A stretch of DNA of 64,000 bases from Beta vulgaris subsp. vulgaris (taxonomy: Eukaryota > Streptophyta > Magnoliopsida > Caryophyllales > Amaranthaceae). The position numbers were made by a program, and so were the translations under genes. This document shows positions 34,244 through 47,200 of this stretch, one piece after another. Below the pieces are notes generated by a model. That model was not told where the DNA came from, ran no database searches, and was given only the letters and a program-made list of their open reading frames with translations. The stretch is from assembly GCF_026745355.1 (NCBI RefSeq), contig NC_079209.1:21111571-21175570 (forward strand). The letters run 5' to 3'. Position 1 is the stretch's first letter. Each line of letters begins with the position of its first letter.

Positions 34244-34990
34244 CTATGAATATGATAAAGAAATTTTTGATAAGAATCAAAAATTTGCACGTAGATTTTA
34301 ATTTTTCTGGAAATTGGAAAAGGCAAATATGATAAAACTTGAAGTTGTGAAAGTAGAGTGTTCAACTTTCAGTTTATAAGTAGATGAAAAATAAACCCTA
34401 GATTTGCCTTGGAATATCAGCCGTAGGATCGAATGTAAGCCGCCAATGTGTGACTCGGATGATTTGATAGAAAATCTGTTTTGCGTCACTTGATTGGGCT
34501 TGATTTTTACTGTGCATGGGTTATGTTTTATTTTAATTCTAGTGTCGATTCATGATACAAAGCCCATTTAACTAGAGAATATTTATAGTATACCTGGTGT
34601 ACCATGCTCATGGTACACCCAAGACTATTTTCTCCAAATGAGCAAAATAAGCGAATGAGCAAATGAGCAAAATGAATAAATGAGCAAATGAGCAAAATGA
34701 ACAAATGTGCAAATGAACAAACATTTCTACTCATTTAATAAAATGATCAAACATTTTTATTACAAAAATGAGTAAATGAGCAAAATGCCCATATGAGCAA
34801 ATTTGGTGTCAAATGAGCACCCGAAGTTCTAATTTATTACAAAAATACCCCTGGGTGTACCATGAGCATGGTACACCCGAGTGTACCATGAGTGAACTCA
34901 TTTAACTTGTAACAATTTCGCAATTTGCAACAATGTGTTATTTCTACAGGTATTATTATTGTCCATTTTCATCTAAAATTAAAAATAAAT
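34244..34990 (-). repeat. Direct repeat, copy B (right end of pararetrovirus insert)
   Basis: Matches 29592-30027 and carries the extra 325-bp element at 34574-34898. It lies upstream (on -) of the coat-protein pseudogene. Confidence 0.85.
34574..34898. mobile_element. 325-bp insertion with 9-bp duplication and palindromic subterminal repeats
   Basis: Flanked by CATTTAACT at 34565-34573 and 34899-34907. Repeat copy A (near 29928) has only one CATTTAACT and lacks the insert, so it is a pre-insertion-like site. Near each end there is a 24-bp near-perfect palindrome (34596-34619 and 34854-34877), built on GGTGTACCATG / CATGGTACACC; each copy is the reverse complement of the other. The interior has many ATGAGCAAA words. 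The 9-bp duplication points to a Mutator-type element, but the outermost ends are not clear inverted repeats. Confidence 0.8.
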
Positions 34991-37900
34991 GTGTCTGTTT
35001 TTATTTAGTTTTTTTTGAAATTATAATTCATACTTGTTGAAGTACACTTCTAATATCTTTAACTAATTATATGCATCGGGATTCGATAAAGTAAATATAG
35101 TACTTCATGTTTTTTTGGAGTTGGCAATTGACATTTTTGGTCATAAATATAAATTGTAGTTTGGTAATTTGATAATGACTTGCACATTGAGAAGTTAATT
35201 TTATGAGTAATTAAAAAAGCTTCAAGAAAATGTCATTGCATAAAATGATGATATGACAACCATATAATTTATGCAATTTTGAGAAAGAGAAGGTGACATA
35301 TCACGATTTATGTGTATATTGCAGATAGAAATTATATTGTTGTTTTTTAGATTATATCGATACTATCTTTTAATTTGTAATGTAAATTATTGTGATGAAT
35401 TATTAATAAGTTTTTATTATGATTAGATAAGCATCATTGATATGTTAACCCATTAGTTGAAGCTCTATATTTTCTTTGGTCAACTCCAAATGTTAACTCC
35501 GTATATTTTCTTTATAAAGATTGAGGGAATCATACTATAACCAACTTTGTTTTAAAGTGTGTCATGTCATCACTTGAGATGGGAGTGCCACGTGATGGAC
35601 TACAATATTCCCTCAACCCACACGTTTTAATAATATACATGTAAATATATATTAGGTTTGGACTCATACATAACACACGAGAAGTTTTTTGTTTAGTAAG
35701 AATGTTTATATACAAACTATATTGAAAGTATATAAACGATAATCTATGTTTACTTTATCAAAAAGAGGCTTATATACTATCCGAAATTTAAAATATTTTA
35801 ACCTCTTAAATATACTTTATTCGTGTTATAATAATTGTAATATACCCTATTGGCACATTTAAAAAAAAAACTCATGTGAAGAGGAGAGAGATAAAGATAG
35901 ATAAAAAGTAGGCCCATGTGGTATGAAAGAGATGATCGAAGAAAAGAAATTAACATATAAGAAAATATTGCAATTGATATAAAACTTTCAGATATGAAAA
36001 ATGTTACAATAAAAAAAGAATGGAGAAAGTGTTAAGTTAAGAAACTCTAAATGGCATATCGAAATACAAGATGAGGAGACCCAACAGCTGCCAGTCGAGG
36101 CGGGAAATAATCTTACACATATTTAAACAAAAACGAAACATTAGTGATGCATTTTACACAAAAAGACCAAAAAGGGATCTTTATTTTAATTATAGAGTTG
36201 TTAAGCAGATTCATGACGTTCATTGTTTATGAAGGACTTATCTACGTACTATATTAGAAATGATCACATAAAAGAGATCATAACTGAAAACTGGTATCGG
36301 AAGATACAAACTCACATGCGATGAGGATTGTCCTTGATTTTTTTTTATTATTGTAGAACACATCACTAAAGAAAATTGTCCATTTGAAACCTTATAGGAG
36401 AATTTATTCCATGTGACAGAGTGAGTGTCATACAAGGTATATGTATCTTGTTTCTATATAAATCTATTACATGTGACAGAGAAGAGCAACTTAGCTATCT
36501 ATCATCTTTTGGAAGAGTCAAATACTTATTTAGCTCATTTATCTACCGCCTTTTGGTGCACAATATTTCAGTTACTCTGGCCACAATCTTGGACGAGCAA
36601 TATTTGAATTTTCTTTTCTTTCCAGTCATCACTCAGGCTGCTAGGGGTGACAGGGCAGAAGAGGAGGAGAAGGGTGGTAGAGGAAGGGGTGGGTGAGGAA
36701 GGAGTGAAGAAAGAGAAAGAGGAGGAAGAAGACTGGAAAAAAGTCGAAAAAGAATTACACAAGTTTACTTACTCTAACAGGTAAGCAACCTGGGATCGCT
36801 TTTAATTTGTAAAATACCCTTTAAAAGTTGGAATTGCTCAATATTAAACTAAAGTTCGGATTATTTTGTTAGGGGGGTCATAATTGAGACTGATCCTTTC
36901 AATTTTTCCTAAATTCATTATGTCCTCTCACAATAGTTTCACTTTTTATCACAAAAAAATAGTTTCATCCTTTCAATTGATTTGTTGTCTCCCCATAAAT
37001 CAAAAGGTTAATAAACAACCTAACTTAGTGTTGATTTATAAAACAAACTAATACTCAATACTTACAAATCCCTCTTTGATAAATAAAGCTTAAAAATTAG
37101 CTCATTTTGTTGATTCACCTTTCTCGATTGGTGTAGTGATGTTAATTAGGTACCCCTCTCTTGTGGCTAATATTGAGCAATGTCTAGTTCAAAAATTGTA
37201 ATGCTACCTTTTGTAGAAAATTATAAGATAAATAGTGAATCCTTTTTAATAACAAACTAGTATTATGACCCGAGCGGTCCCTCAGGCTAGTTACAATAAA
37301 AGAATTATGTTATTATTCTTAAAATTCATAATTCAATAGCGCTACTTTTCGTACTTTTTGTCCATTAAAAATTTGAGAAATTTACGTCATGATGTGATAA
37401 GTAAAAATATGTGAAAATGATAGCTTAAAAGGAAATATGATAAAAGAAAATGACACCAGTAGTCTATTGTTAGTTACGTTAAAAGAATGTTAGAGATTTA
37501 TATATTTGTTTAAGTGTTTTTAGTCAAGTATAATTATTATTAGACTTATCATATTTTATTTCAAATATAAGACAATAAAGTGATAGTGTATTGATGGTTA
37601 AACTCTTACTTTTCATTTCAACGGTCACGTGTTCGAGACTTTGCAATTAGCTATTTAATTGAGGAGTACGTATAGACATAAAGTATTTGCATTAAAAGTT
37701 TGAGGAGAGTGCCACGTGGGAAATGAGGCACAACTTTTAATATATTCATATAGATTAATCATTACATCGCTAATTAAGAGGTTGGTGGTCTCTAGATCCC
37801 GTAGAATGTACTTCTTTTATGCCTCGGGTATTAGCCACAGCTCGTATTCATTCAGTCATTTTACCATTTAGATAGTATCTGATATATAAATTAAGGAATG

Positions 37901-38142
37901 AAGTTTGAACAATATTTTACGTGCATTAAATTTCTCCTTAACTATAAAAGGTTTGAGCCTATGAAAATAGGCTCAATGTTGGTTTTTTAAAAAAGGAAAT
38001 TAAATTTTGGATTACTAAAACATATATATTTGAAATGGAAAATTGTTAATAATAAGTCAATATTTTGGATTACTAAAACATACTAAATAAATTATAAGCT
38101 AGGTCGAAATCAAGTCGAATTTGTCAAAAACCAACTACGAAC
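34991..38142. other. AT-rich intergenic sequence, no gene seen
   Basis: Stops are frequent in all frames. The 36421-36696 frame ends in a GA-rich low-complexity stretch (36640-36740) and has no splice or domain support. Confidence 0.45.
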
Positions 38143-38144
38143 TA

Positions 38145-38451
38145 CTTCCTCTGCTTTTTTTTTTTTTTTACTTGCTACATTGTTGATTTCACAAGTTCTA
38201 AAAATATGTCCCTTTCACTCTTTTTTTGATGTACTTTTTGACTCTTCTAACATTAAATAATATAGTGTAGTCTTCCTTTTTGAAGGAAAAAATAGTAAAA
38301 AAATATTTTATTACAATGAAAAGTACAAAAGATAATAAAAAATTATTACTTTTTGGTGGTCCTAGTCCCCAAAAAAAGAAAGTTGAGACTAAGTAACAAG
38401 TAAAAAAACCATTAAAGAAAAATATAACAATTAAAAAAAAGGCGGAGGGAG
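38145..38451. mobile_element. Stowaway-like MITE
   Basis: The left end CTTCCTCTGC and right end GGCGGAGGGAG are inverted versions of the Stowaway-type 'CTCCCTCCGC' terminus, with TA on both sides (38143-38144 and 38452-38453). AT-rich interior, no ORF. Confidence 0.8.
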
Positions 38452-38796
38452 TAACAAACTAAGCTAAAATTCAAAGATAACTAAAAGTATGAGATGGGAT
38501 TAAAGACCAACTAATCATGAAATAAGCATAAGAATATCAAATATATCTAGATAAATACGTGAACACTATATAAATTAGCTATTGACTCAACACACAACTC
38601 TCATCCTACTTTCATAAGCAGAGAAATTATCAAAAATATCAAATAAGGACTCTCGCCCACTATCAACATATCCCAAAGTTTGACCATCCAAGTCAATAAT
38701 ATAAATCAATAGGTTAGGCTCTAATGCCAACCTAAATGAATCTACTCAAATCAAATACAACATTAAAGTGATCAAAGAGAATGCAACATAGATTAA

Positions 38797-38960
38797 GGGC
38801 CTGTTCTCTTCGGTATAAAACAGCTGAACTGAACTGAACTGAATTGAATTGAATTGATCTGAACTGAATTGAACTGAAACGAATAATGATATGTGAGAGT
38901 AAAAGTATCATCCAGAGCTGAACTGAACTGAACTGAAAATAAGATGGGGAGAACGGGCCC
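38797..38960. mobile_element. 164-bp MITE, GAACTGAACT family, PIF/Harbinger-like
   Basis: Left end GGGCCTGTTCTCTTCGG, right end CCCCATC... in inverse (GGGGAGAACGGGCCC), direct TAA duplications at 38794-38796 and 38961-38963. Runs of GAACT(G) pentamers lie just inside both ends. It is the cleanest copy of a family also present at 5522-6085. Confidence 0.88.
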
Positions 38961-38963
38961 TAA

Positions 38964-39668
38964 AAGTACTAAACAAGCAATAATTTGATCAACAAATCTT
39001 TAACTCTAATCTCAAACGGTCAATTCAATCATGATTCGGTTTTCACCCAAACCCTAACTCATTAACTACTCATAAGCATACAAATGAGAATTGTTAGATA
39101 AATCAACTAACAACATGATAATAGTCATTGATGTAATATTAGACTAAATAAAATAAAGCAAAAATAATTAAACTAAGCATGAAGAAATATGCTAGTAAGA
39201 AAAACAATTAAAATAAAGCAGTAAAAAAGAAGAGAGAAAGAGAGAGAGAGTAAGAAATGCTCAGTAATAAATTGTTTTTTTTTAAATAGGAAAACAAATA
39301 CAATAAGATGGCCCCCAAGAGATGCTCAGTAACAGTAAGAAATACTCAGTAATAAATTGTTGAATCTTTCAATACAAGTTTTCACCCTTAAATCTCCAAA
39401 TCTTCAATTTTTTTGAGTTTTCTCCTTTTTTTCTCTAAACTAAAAGAGGCTAATTCTCATTAAAACCCTGAAAACTATTTATAGAACTAAAAATAGTGAA
39501 TAATAAAAATTGACTCCCCAAAAAAATGAATTAAGGGTATTTTAGTATTTATACTACTTATAAAATTAAAAGAAGAAGAAAAAAAATAAGGTTAAAGATT
39601 GTAAATATAAGGGAAAAGAACTGAAAGTAAAAGGAAAGAAGGTGAAACGGAAGAAAAAGAAAAGGGAA
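38964..39668. other. No gene seen
   Basis: AT-rich with a short (GA)n run near 39228-39252 and a local duplication of AGATGCTCAGTAA words. Confidence 0.45.
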
Positions 39669-40596
39669 AATTCCTCAGATACTGCCGAGGTTTGGCGTGA
39701 TTCACAAATTACTCCTCACATTTGAGGAATTCCTCAAATACCCCTTAGGTTTGTGATCCTGCTCAAAATACCCTTACTCTTGACGGAACCCTAACGCCGT
39801 TAACTTTTTTTTCTCTCTCTTCACTTTTCTCTCTTTCCTCCCACCATCCTCTATTGATGAACCTTCAAGCTTTGTCTCTCCTCCCACCATCCTTCCTTTG
39901 TCACATTTTAAACCTCATAATTTTCTCTCTCCTCCTCCCATCATCCTCCATTATTATTTTTCTTGAATTTTCAAGTAGTTTGTTAAATTAACAAAATAAA
40001 ATCAGATTTAGTTTGATAAATTAATTCAAAAATCATCTTCCCTCGCAACTCTTTTTTTCCTCCTTCTGCTTCCATTGTCGGTGACCACTGAGCTCGCTGG
40101 AGATTCTTCCTCTTCCGTGACGTTTCTCCCTCGGTGTCACTGCTCTCTCCTCTTCTCTCGTCGTTGCTCCAGTCACTGCCGGAGCTGTGCGTGCTACTTG
40201 GATTCTCCCTCCTCTGTTCGCATGTGTCTGCAGCCGGTGCTCCTTCGTCTACCACGCCGGTGTTGCTGCTACATTCTATTCTCCCTTTTCCCTGCTGATT
40301 CGTTGGTGGTGCTAACACCTCTAGTGGTGGTCGTGTGTTGGTGATTCGCAAAGTACATCTAATCATCAATAAATCGATGGATGAAAATCGATGGACGAAG
40401 GAAGATGAAGATTGGGTGGAGGGAGAAAGACATGGAGGTGGGAGGAGAGAGAACACTTGGAGGTTTAGAGGTTCATCAATGGAGAATGATGGGAGGAAAG
40501 AGAGAAAACTGAAGAGAGAGAACGGCATTAGGGTTCCGTCAAGAATAAGAGTTTTAATTTGGGAATTACGCCAAATTTCAGGGATACTCAAGGAAA
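39669..40596. mobile_element. Large inverted-repeat (foldback/MULE-MITE-like) element
   Basis: The left arm runs from TTCCTCAGATACTGCC through TTGACGGAACCCTAACGCCG to about 39880. The right arm (about 40440-40596) is its reverse complement, including CGGCATTAGGGTTCCGTCAA and AATTTCAGGGATACTCAAGG. Arms are about 150-200 bp with mismatches. The core between them is CT-rich on one strand and gives long open frames on both strands (39983-40624 - and 40075-40604 +) that look like composition artefacts. It ends about 280 bp before the ATG of the U11/U12-65K gene. Confidence 0.72.
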
Positions 40597-40878
40597 AGAA
40601 ATAACGGGAAGTAAAAAAAAACAAGGGAGAAAAGAAAAAAAAAACCCACTCCTGCTCGTTTCATCTCGAGGTCACTCATCAGTGACACCACTCAGGCACT
40701 CAATTTCACTTTGTAGAAATTCTCCTTTTTTTTTTCTTTGGCTGGCGGAGCTGAGGTGGTGTTGTGGTGGAGTGAGGTGGCGGTGGTGGTGTGGCTTACA
40801 GTTACTGATGCACTGACCCTTGGGCCTTTCCCGTCCCCTAGTCTTAATCCGAGTTGAAGTGTCGTTGAAGTGGAAATT
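40597..40878 (+). promoter_or_regulatory. 5' flank/leader of the U11/U12-65K gene
   Basis: CT-rich then GGTGG-rich sequence between the inverted-repeat element and ATG 40879. No TATA box stands out. GGGCC/GGGCCT words near 40820 are common in promoters of plant housekeeping genes. Confidence 0.4.
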
Positions 40879-41262
40879 ATGAGTGAAGCAGAAGGAATTC
40901 CATTAGAAACTACCCTCTTAATTCAGCATCTTCAAGAAGCAATTCCAGTACACACTTCTTACCTCTTCTCTCATTATGGGTCTCTCTCACTTCGTCCTTC
41001 TACTTCTCCAAGGTTAAGAAACTTTGCTTTTCTCGACTTTAAGGACCAACTTTCCGCTTCACATGCTCAATGGCCAACTACATGGGTACCCTTTCCTTTT
41101 CCACATTCTCACTTTTCATTCTTCTTGTTTACTTTGATGACTATGTAATCTCTTTGCTTTATTGTGGTTTTCTTATGTTGCGATTTCTTGGTAAAGTCTT
41201 GTCTGTTGAGAAATCCACTAAGCTTTCCCATGAGAATAAAGAATTGAACCCCTCAAATCAGG
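40879..41262 (+). CDS. U11/U12-65K exons 1-2, N-terminal RRM (apparently damaged)
   Basis: Exon 1 reads MSEAEGIPLETTLLIQHLQE, FSHYGSLSLRP and LRNFAFLDFKDQLSASHAQW, an RRM start (RNP2-like LLIQHL, RNP1-like NFAFLDF). After Trp the expected QL-x-G is present only if one C near 41073-41074 is skipped. The donor GTACCCTTT follows at 41086. The next RRM piece, LRFLGKVLSVEKSTKLSHEN, lies at about 41178-41262, but there is no AG between 41086 and 41190 to serve as acceptor. Either this allele is damaged or the assembly has errors here. The donor resembles the U12-type RTATCCTTT with one mismatch, which is intriguing but unproven. Confidence 0.72.
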
Positions 41263-44200
41263 CCCATTTATGAGATTTTGGAGCCTAAGGACAAACCTAC
41301 ATATTAGGGCCCTAATTATGTCCAAGTTTTTTGAATGTTTATTTTTGCTCCAGACTGAAAAATAAACTGTGTCTGGTCCTGAAATGTTGATTTTCAGTCC
41401 GGATCGCGAATAATTTTCTTTTTTGTCTTTTACATAACTTCTATAGAAAATTTAATTTTACAATATTTTTATGTACTTTTTATGGATATTATATCAAAAA
41501 AAAATCATTATTATATGAATTAATAGCTATATTTTATATATATTAGAGAGAATGAAGAGGTGAGAGAGATAAAAAGCTTTGGTGTATAAGAGAAGATGAA
41601 GGCAGTGGCAGACCCATCTAAGTATACTGGGTATCAAATTGGAGGTATCATCATCTCCTAATTGTTATAGGTTTAGGTTTGAGCTTGTCAAAGTAAGCAG
41701 ACTCTCTTATGGAGTGAAATTGGCTTTGGATATTGATCATTTAATCTATTGGAAAGTATCCAAATCAAAATTATCAACTCTATGGAGCCTAACTCATTTA
41801 CAATTGCAAAACTATGTCGATAGCAATCCAAATTGGTGATGATCCCTCCATTGAGTTTTATCATACTATTTCTTTCCACTTAACATGGAGATCTCTCTAT
41901 CTTTCCATTTGTTAGACATGTATAGATGTGACGTGTACATATAGAATTAACATTAACATATAATTCACTATCATAATTTTAGTTTCAAAATATATATAAA
42001 ATACTTCACAGAGTCAATGTAATTCCAAGAAAAGCATAGTTTGTTTGTTTAATACTTTCCAAAATTTAATGTCCATGTCCATTGGGACGTTGGCGAGGCA
42101 GCGCGGGGAGAAGAGCAAAAGGGAACGGGGGTTTTCGCGGGTTGGAGAGGGAGTGAGAGTTTTGGGGTTTTCCTTTTGGTGAGAGGGAAATGTCGTGAAA
42201 GTGAATAAGTGGGTTGTGGTTTTGTTTCTCAATTAACCGTCTAAGCAAAGAATAAAAGGGGTAACCATCTTTAGTTTTTATGTTGGCAAAAACCACTTAA
42301 CTACATGAATTCATATAATTCCGTCCTCTGTTTCACAATAAGTGAAACATAGAGAAAGTGGGGAGTTACCAAGGAATTTAGAGAGAGAAAGTTGGGACCA
42401 CAATAATGCACAATTTTGTTGGTGGACTCGAGACCATCATGTTCTCTGTGGTCTTGGAATGAAACGCACACAATAACATACAAAACGCCATGAATTTAAA
42501 TAATTTTTTTTTATAAAAAAAAGGCAGAAATCATTGGATTTCTCGCACAAATTGCGGCTGAGGGAACTTCCCCAGACCCCCAACATGGCTCAGAATTTTG
42601 TTTTTAAAAAAAAAATTAAATTACTATAGTATTATCTTTTTTGAGGGGATACTATGGTATTATCCATTAGTTTTTCTTTTTGATAAACATTATTATCTAT
42701 TAGGTTGATTAAACTTTCACAAATTTTCTTTAAAACAAGGAACTTATTTTAATAAAAAAAAGAAGTACATGAAAAGTACATGAAGATATATAAAAAAAGA
42801 ACATCATACTGATTATAAAGGAACATACATGTGCATATAATAGTTGATAAACAAAAATATATCAAAAATCACAATAATGAATAAAATCATAAAAAAGAAC
42901 ATGAATATATCAAACAAAGAACATCATACTAACTCTAAAAGAACGTGTGCATATAAATTGAGAAACGAATACAAATTATGAAAGGACATGCGTATATAAT
43001 ACTTGAGAAATAGAAGAATATTATAAATTCATAAACATGAAAATAAATATGAAAAAGAACATTATTAAGGTATAAAATAAAGAACACCATACTAATTGTA
43101 AAAAACATGACAAAACAAAAACTAATAAATGATAGTAGTTTATTTTTAAAAAAAAAATTAAATGTGATGTTATCGTGGGAGTGATTTGCCGCAATTATTG
43201 GGACTTATCAACCGCAATTCTCGCTGCTTGTTTCACGCTATGAGTTTTGGAGCAGGACCAGTAGAGGAGGGTGGTCTCTAGTCCACCATCCACGCTTTGA
43301 CAATAAAGTAGAGTGAAGAAGTATTGAAGTTGTGGTCCCCTCTTACTTTTTGGTGGTATATTTGTAATAAGATTGAACTTTTTTTACCATTTGGAGCTTG
43401 GTTTCACTTATTGTGATTATTCCAAATAAGGAAGGTGTTTCACTTATTGTGAAACGGAGGAAATATAAAATAATAATAGTAACTTCATATAATTTATATA
43501 AATAAATATATTATAACCACCACAAAAATAAATATTCATACCTTAATCCAAATAAAATAATAATATTCTAAAATAATAATAGTAACTTCATAGAGGAGAC
43601 CCAACAACCCCCTAGGTTTGTGTTGAAATTAGTGAATGACTTGAGGGAAGCAAAGAAAAATGCTGCGACTGAGAAATAAACTTAAAAAGATTGCTGAAGA
43701 AAAGGAAAGAGAGAGTGAGAAAGAAAGAAATATGCAAGAAGAAGAGGAGGCTTTGAGGGAATTGGAGAATCAATTTCCCCCTATGGCAATTGAAATACCA
43801 GTTTACAATATAGATGATTTGAGTATGATGGAGTATTTTAGAGTTTTTTCACAGGAAGAGGAAGAATTTATGATGGGAGAGGAAGAATTTATGATGGGAG
43901 AGTCACAACCTCAACCTTCCCCCCTCCACCACAGACACACTCCCCTGCCCACTCCTTCCAACCACCTCTATCCCCAACTGAACATGTATATTTACCCCCA
44001 CAATCCTCTCCTCCACCATCCCCTCCACATCCACACTCACCTCCCCAACCTTCCCCTCCTCCATCCCCACCACACGAAGTACCCTCACAACCACACTCAC
44101 CTCCCCAATCTTCCCCTCCTCCATCCCCACCTGAAGCACAAACACACTCACCTCCCAAATTTTCCAAACCTGCTGCTTCAAACAAAGCAGGTGCTGCAAA

Positions 44201-47200
44201 AAAAAAAAGTTGCAAAGAAGGGATTTAAAACTGCTAAAACCGTTGTCCAAGAGGGTTGGTACATATGTACCAAATACTAGGAGATCAGAGAGAGGGGCTA
44301 GGAAGCCTAGAAATCCTCCCCAACAACGTGAAATGCATGTGGATGATCTTAGGAAAGAAGAACTGGCAGATGAATTTGAAGATGAAGATGATGAGTATGT
44401 TGGGGAAGATGGGAGTTCAGAGGATGAGGGATATGATTTAGAACTAGAGGATGAATTTGAAAATGAAGAAGTGGATGTACTGGTGGAGAAGGAATTTGAA
44501 GATTACTTGGATGGTGGGTCAGTTTTAGATCAGTTGTACACAAATGGGACAATTGTGGGGGAGATGATTTTTGGGCAGGTAAAGCTTGCTCAGTGGATGA
44601 TCTTTTCAAACAAAGATCACATCCTTGGAGTGTTCAAGGACTTCTATATTCAAGAGGGGTTTGCTGTGAGGGTTGAAAAGGTTGACAACCTTAGGCTCAC
44701 TGCTAGGTACATTGAGGACTGTGAGTTGAGAATTCATGCATCCAAACTGATGGATGGCATCAGTTGGGACATAAAGTCCATAACAGGTGAGCACAAGCTG
44801 TGTGGGAGAATGAAGGAGAATCCAATGGTGTCTTGTGTTTGGTTAACAAGACATTTAGGTGATGTAATTAGTGCAAACCCTAATGTACCTGTGCACTCGT
44901 TACAAAATATGTTTATAGAGGTATAGGATAAAGGTCAAGGAAAGGTTGTTGTACAAGGTCAAGTGCTTGACAAAGGAGTAGATGTATGGGGTTTTTTCTG
45001 AATCCTATGGTTTGCTACCAGCATATGCTGAGATGATTAAGCAGACTAACACTGGTAGCTATGCTTTAGTTACTTGGACAACCAACTCTTCAAACATCAC
45101 ACCAAAGTTCAAAGCTTGTGTCTTCTCCATTGTCGCTCAGTTCAAGGGGTTCCTAAGAGGCTGGAGACCTATTATTGGGTTTGATGGAACACATTTAAGT
45201 GGTTTCTACAAGGGAATATTATTGACTAATGTGGGTATTGATGGAAATAATGATATATTTCCAATTGCATATGGGATAGTTGAAACAGAGAGTAAAGATA
45301 GTTGGACCTATTTTTTCAAAAATCTTGAAGTTGGTTTTCCATTCACAAGGTGTGTACAAGGATGATTGGACATTCATAAGTGATAGGAGGAGGGTAAAAT
45401 TTCTTTACTTTATAATTTAATTTCTATATTTACATCCTAATTACATCCTAACTAACTGCTAATTTTTTTCTCCTCCTTGTAGGGTGTTAAGGGAGCAATG
45501 TTGGAGGTGTTCCCTAGAGCTAACAGGAGAATATACTGTCAACACCTTTATTCTAATTGCAAGAATGCTGGATTCACTGGTTCTGCTTTCCACAAATCCT
45601 TCTGGATTGCTGCTAATGCATACAACCTGTATGTGTACAAAAAAGCCATGGAGAAGATAACAAAGGTTGATCCTAAAGCTACATAATACAAGCACAAGGC
45701 AGAAGAACAATGGTCTAGGCATGTTTTTGACCCTGTTGTGTGCTATGATCACAACACAACTAATTTTGTTGAGTCTTTCAATGCATGCACAAAGCCTTTC
45801 AGAGATATCCCTGTCCTTACTTTGTTGGAAGGTAAGTATTTTGTGCTGTTTTGTTGTTCTAAATTTGCTCATTATTTGTATGCTTGCTTATTATTGGTAT
45901 GGGTTCAATTACATTTATTGTTATGTGTAGTTCACTTGTAAGTGATAAGATGGTTAGCATTCGTAAAATTAAATAGGAATCAGAGAGTCAATTGCAAGTT
46001 TCTGCAAAATCTTTTTGGTTATGTGCAAGAATGCCCTCTTTAATTTTGTTAATTTTTTTTTGGTTTTTTGTCCATAAGAGCTACAATTTGCTAATTGAAA
46101 TGCTTTTGAGACGTCGTCTGTGGAAGAAAAAGATTAAGACAAGATAAGGTGGTTAGTGCTAGTTGCTATGTACAAGTGGGTATATATGTATAGAAGAACT
46201 CTAAATATATAGATGTGCTTTTTCTAGGGATAACTTTGCTTTAAATTGATGGTCATTCGCTTAGAAGATATCAGCTGGTCTCTTGTGTTGTAGTTTGAAG
46301 ACATTTTTCTGGGGATAACTTTGCTTTAAATTGATGGTCATAGATCTAAATTTCTGATTGAGAATTATTCTTCCTCTTGTTTCATCTGACTCTTTAGAAA
46401 TTAAAGGTCATATTGATATTGCTTGAATGCTTGAATCAAAATGGTTTGAGGATGAGATTTGGATTGGTAGCTCGGTTGATTATGTCATGGTGTCGTGAAA
46501 TTTGTTATTTAAGTTTTGCAATTTGATGGGTGTTGCTTAATTCATGCCTTCATGGTTACATTCATTGTTGAGCAAGTTAAATCTAGTAAATACTAAAAAT
46601 TGGTGTCGAGTTCTGATCCTTGTGTATGTACTATGTAGTTTTGCAAAGTTAATGATTTAGCCTTTTGGATTATGTGACAGTTTGAGTGAGGAGAGCAGGG
46701 GTTTGAGATGGAACTCGTTAGTCAACATGCTTATACAGAAATGAAAATATTGATGGATGGATAATACTATATATCTTCAATAATTTCATCCACTATGATC
46801 TAGGCATTTGCCTGGTTTAACTGATATGTTTTTCGACATTTATTCAGACCAGGCATTTGTTCCAGATTTATTTAGTTATTCATTTAATTTTTGTTAATAA
46901 TTGTTTTTTTTCTGGTTAATTTCATTAATTTCTTTGTTTTTGTTGATTTGCAAGGTTATGAGATTTGCGTTTGAGTTGCAGATTTGAAGTTGGTTTCGAT
47001 CGAGATACTAGATTTAAAGTCCGTTTTGGTTCCAGATTTTTGTTGTGGAGTTTAAAGTGTACATGTAATTATTTGAGATTTGTATTAGATTTTGTTCTAA
47101 GTATACTAGAATTTAGTTCTAGAATTATTTTTTCACTTGTAATTACATTTATTATCAATAATAATTGAATTGATTAATTTGTTTGCCTTAATGAAAAAAG

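Noticed and set aside
29592..34990. LTR retrotransposon with LTRs formed by the two direct repeats
   Set aside because: The repeats lack TG...CA ends and primer sites, and the internal coat-protein motif, promoter and leader order fit a pararetrovirus better.
36421..36696. 91-aa + ORF
   Set aside because: No splice sites that make sense, no domain, and it ends in GA-rich low-complexity sequence.
39983..40624. 213-aa - ORF and overlapping + ORFs
   Set aside because: Occupy the CT-rich core and arms of the inverted-repeat element; no family pattern and both strands open.
46965..47168. 67-aa + ORF
   Set aside because: AT-rich insert sequence between MULE exon and CACTA repeats; no support.
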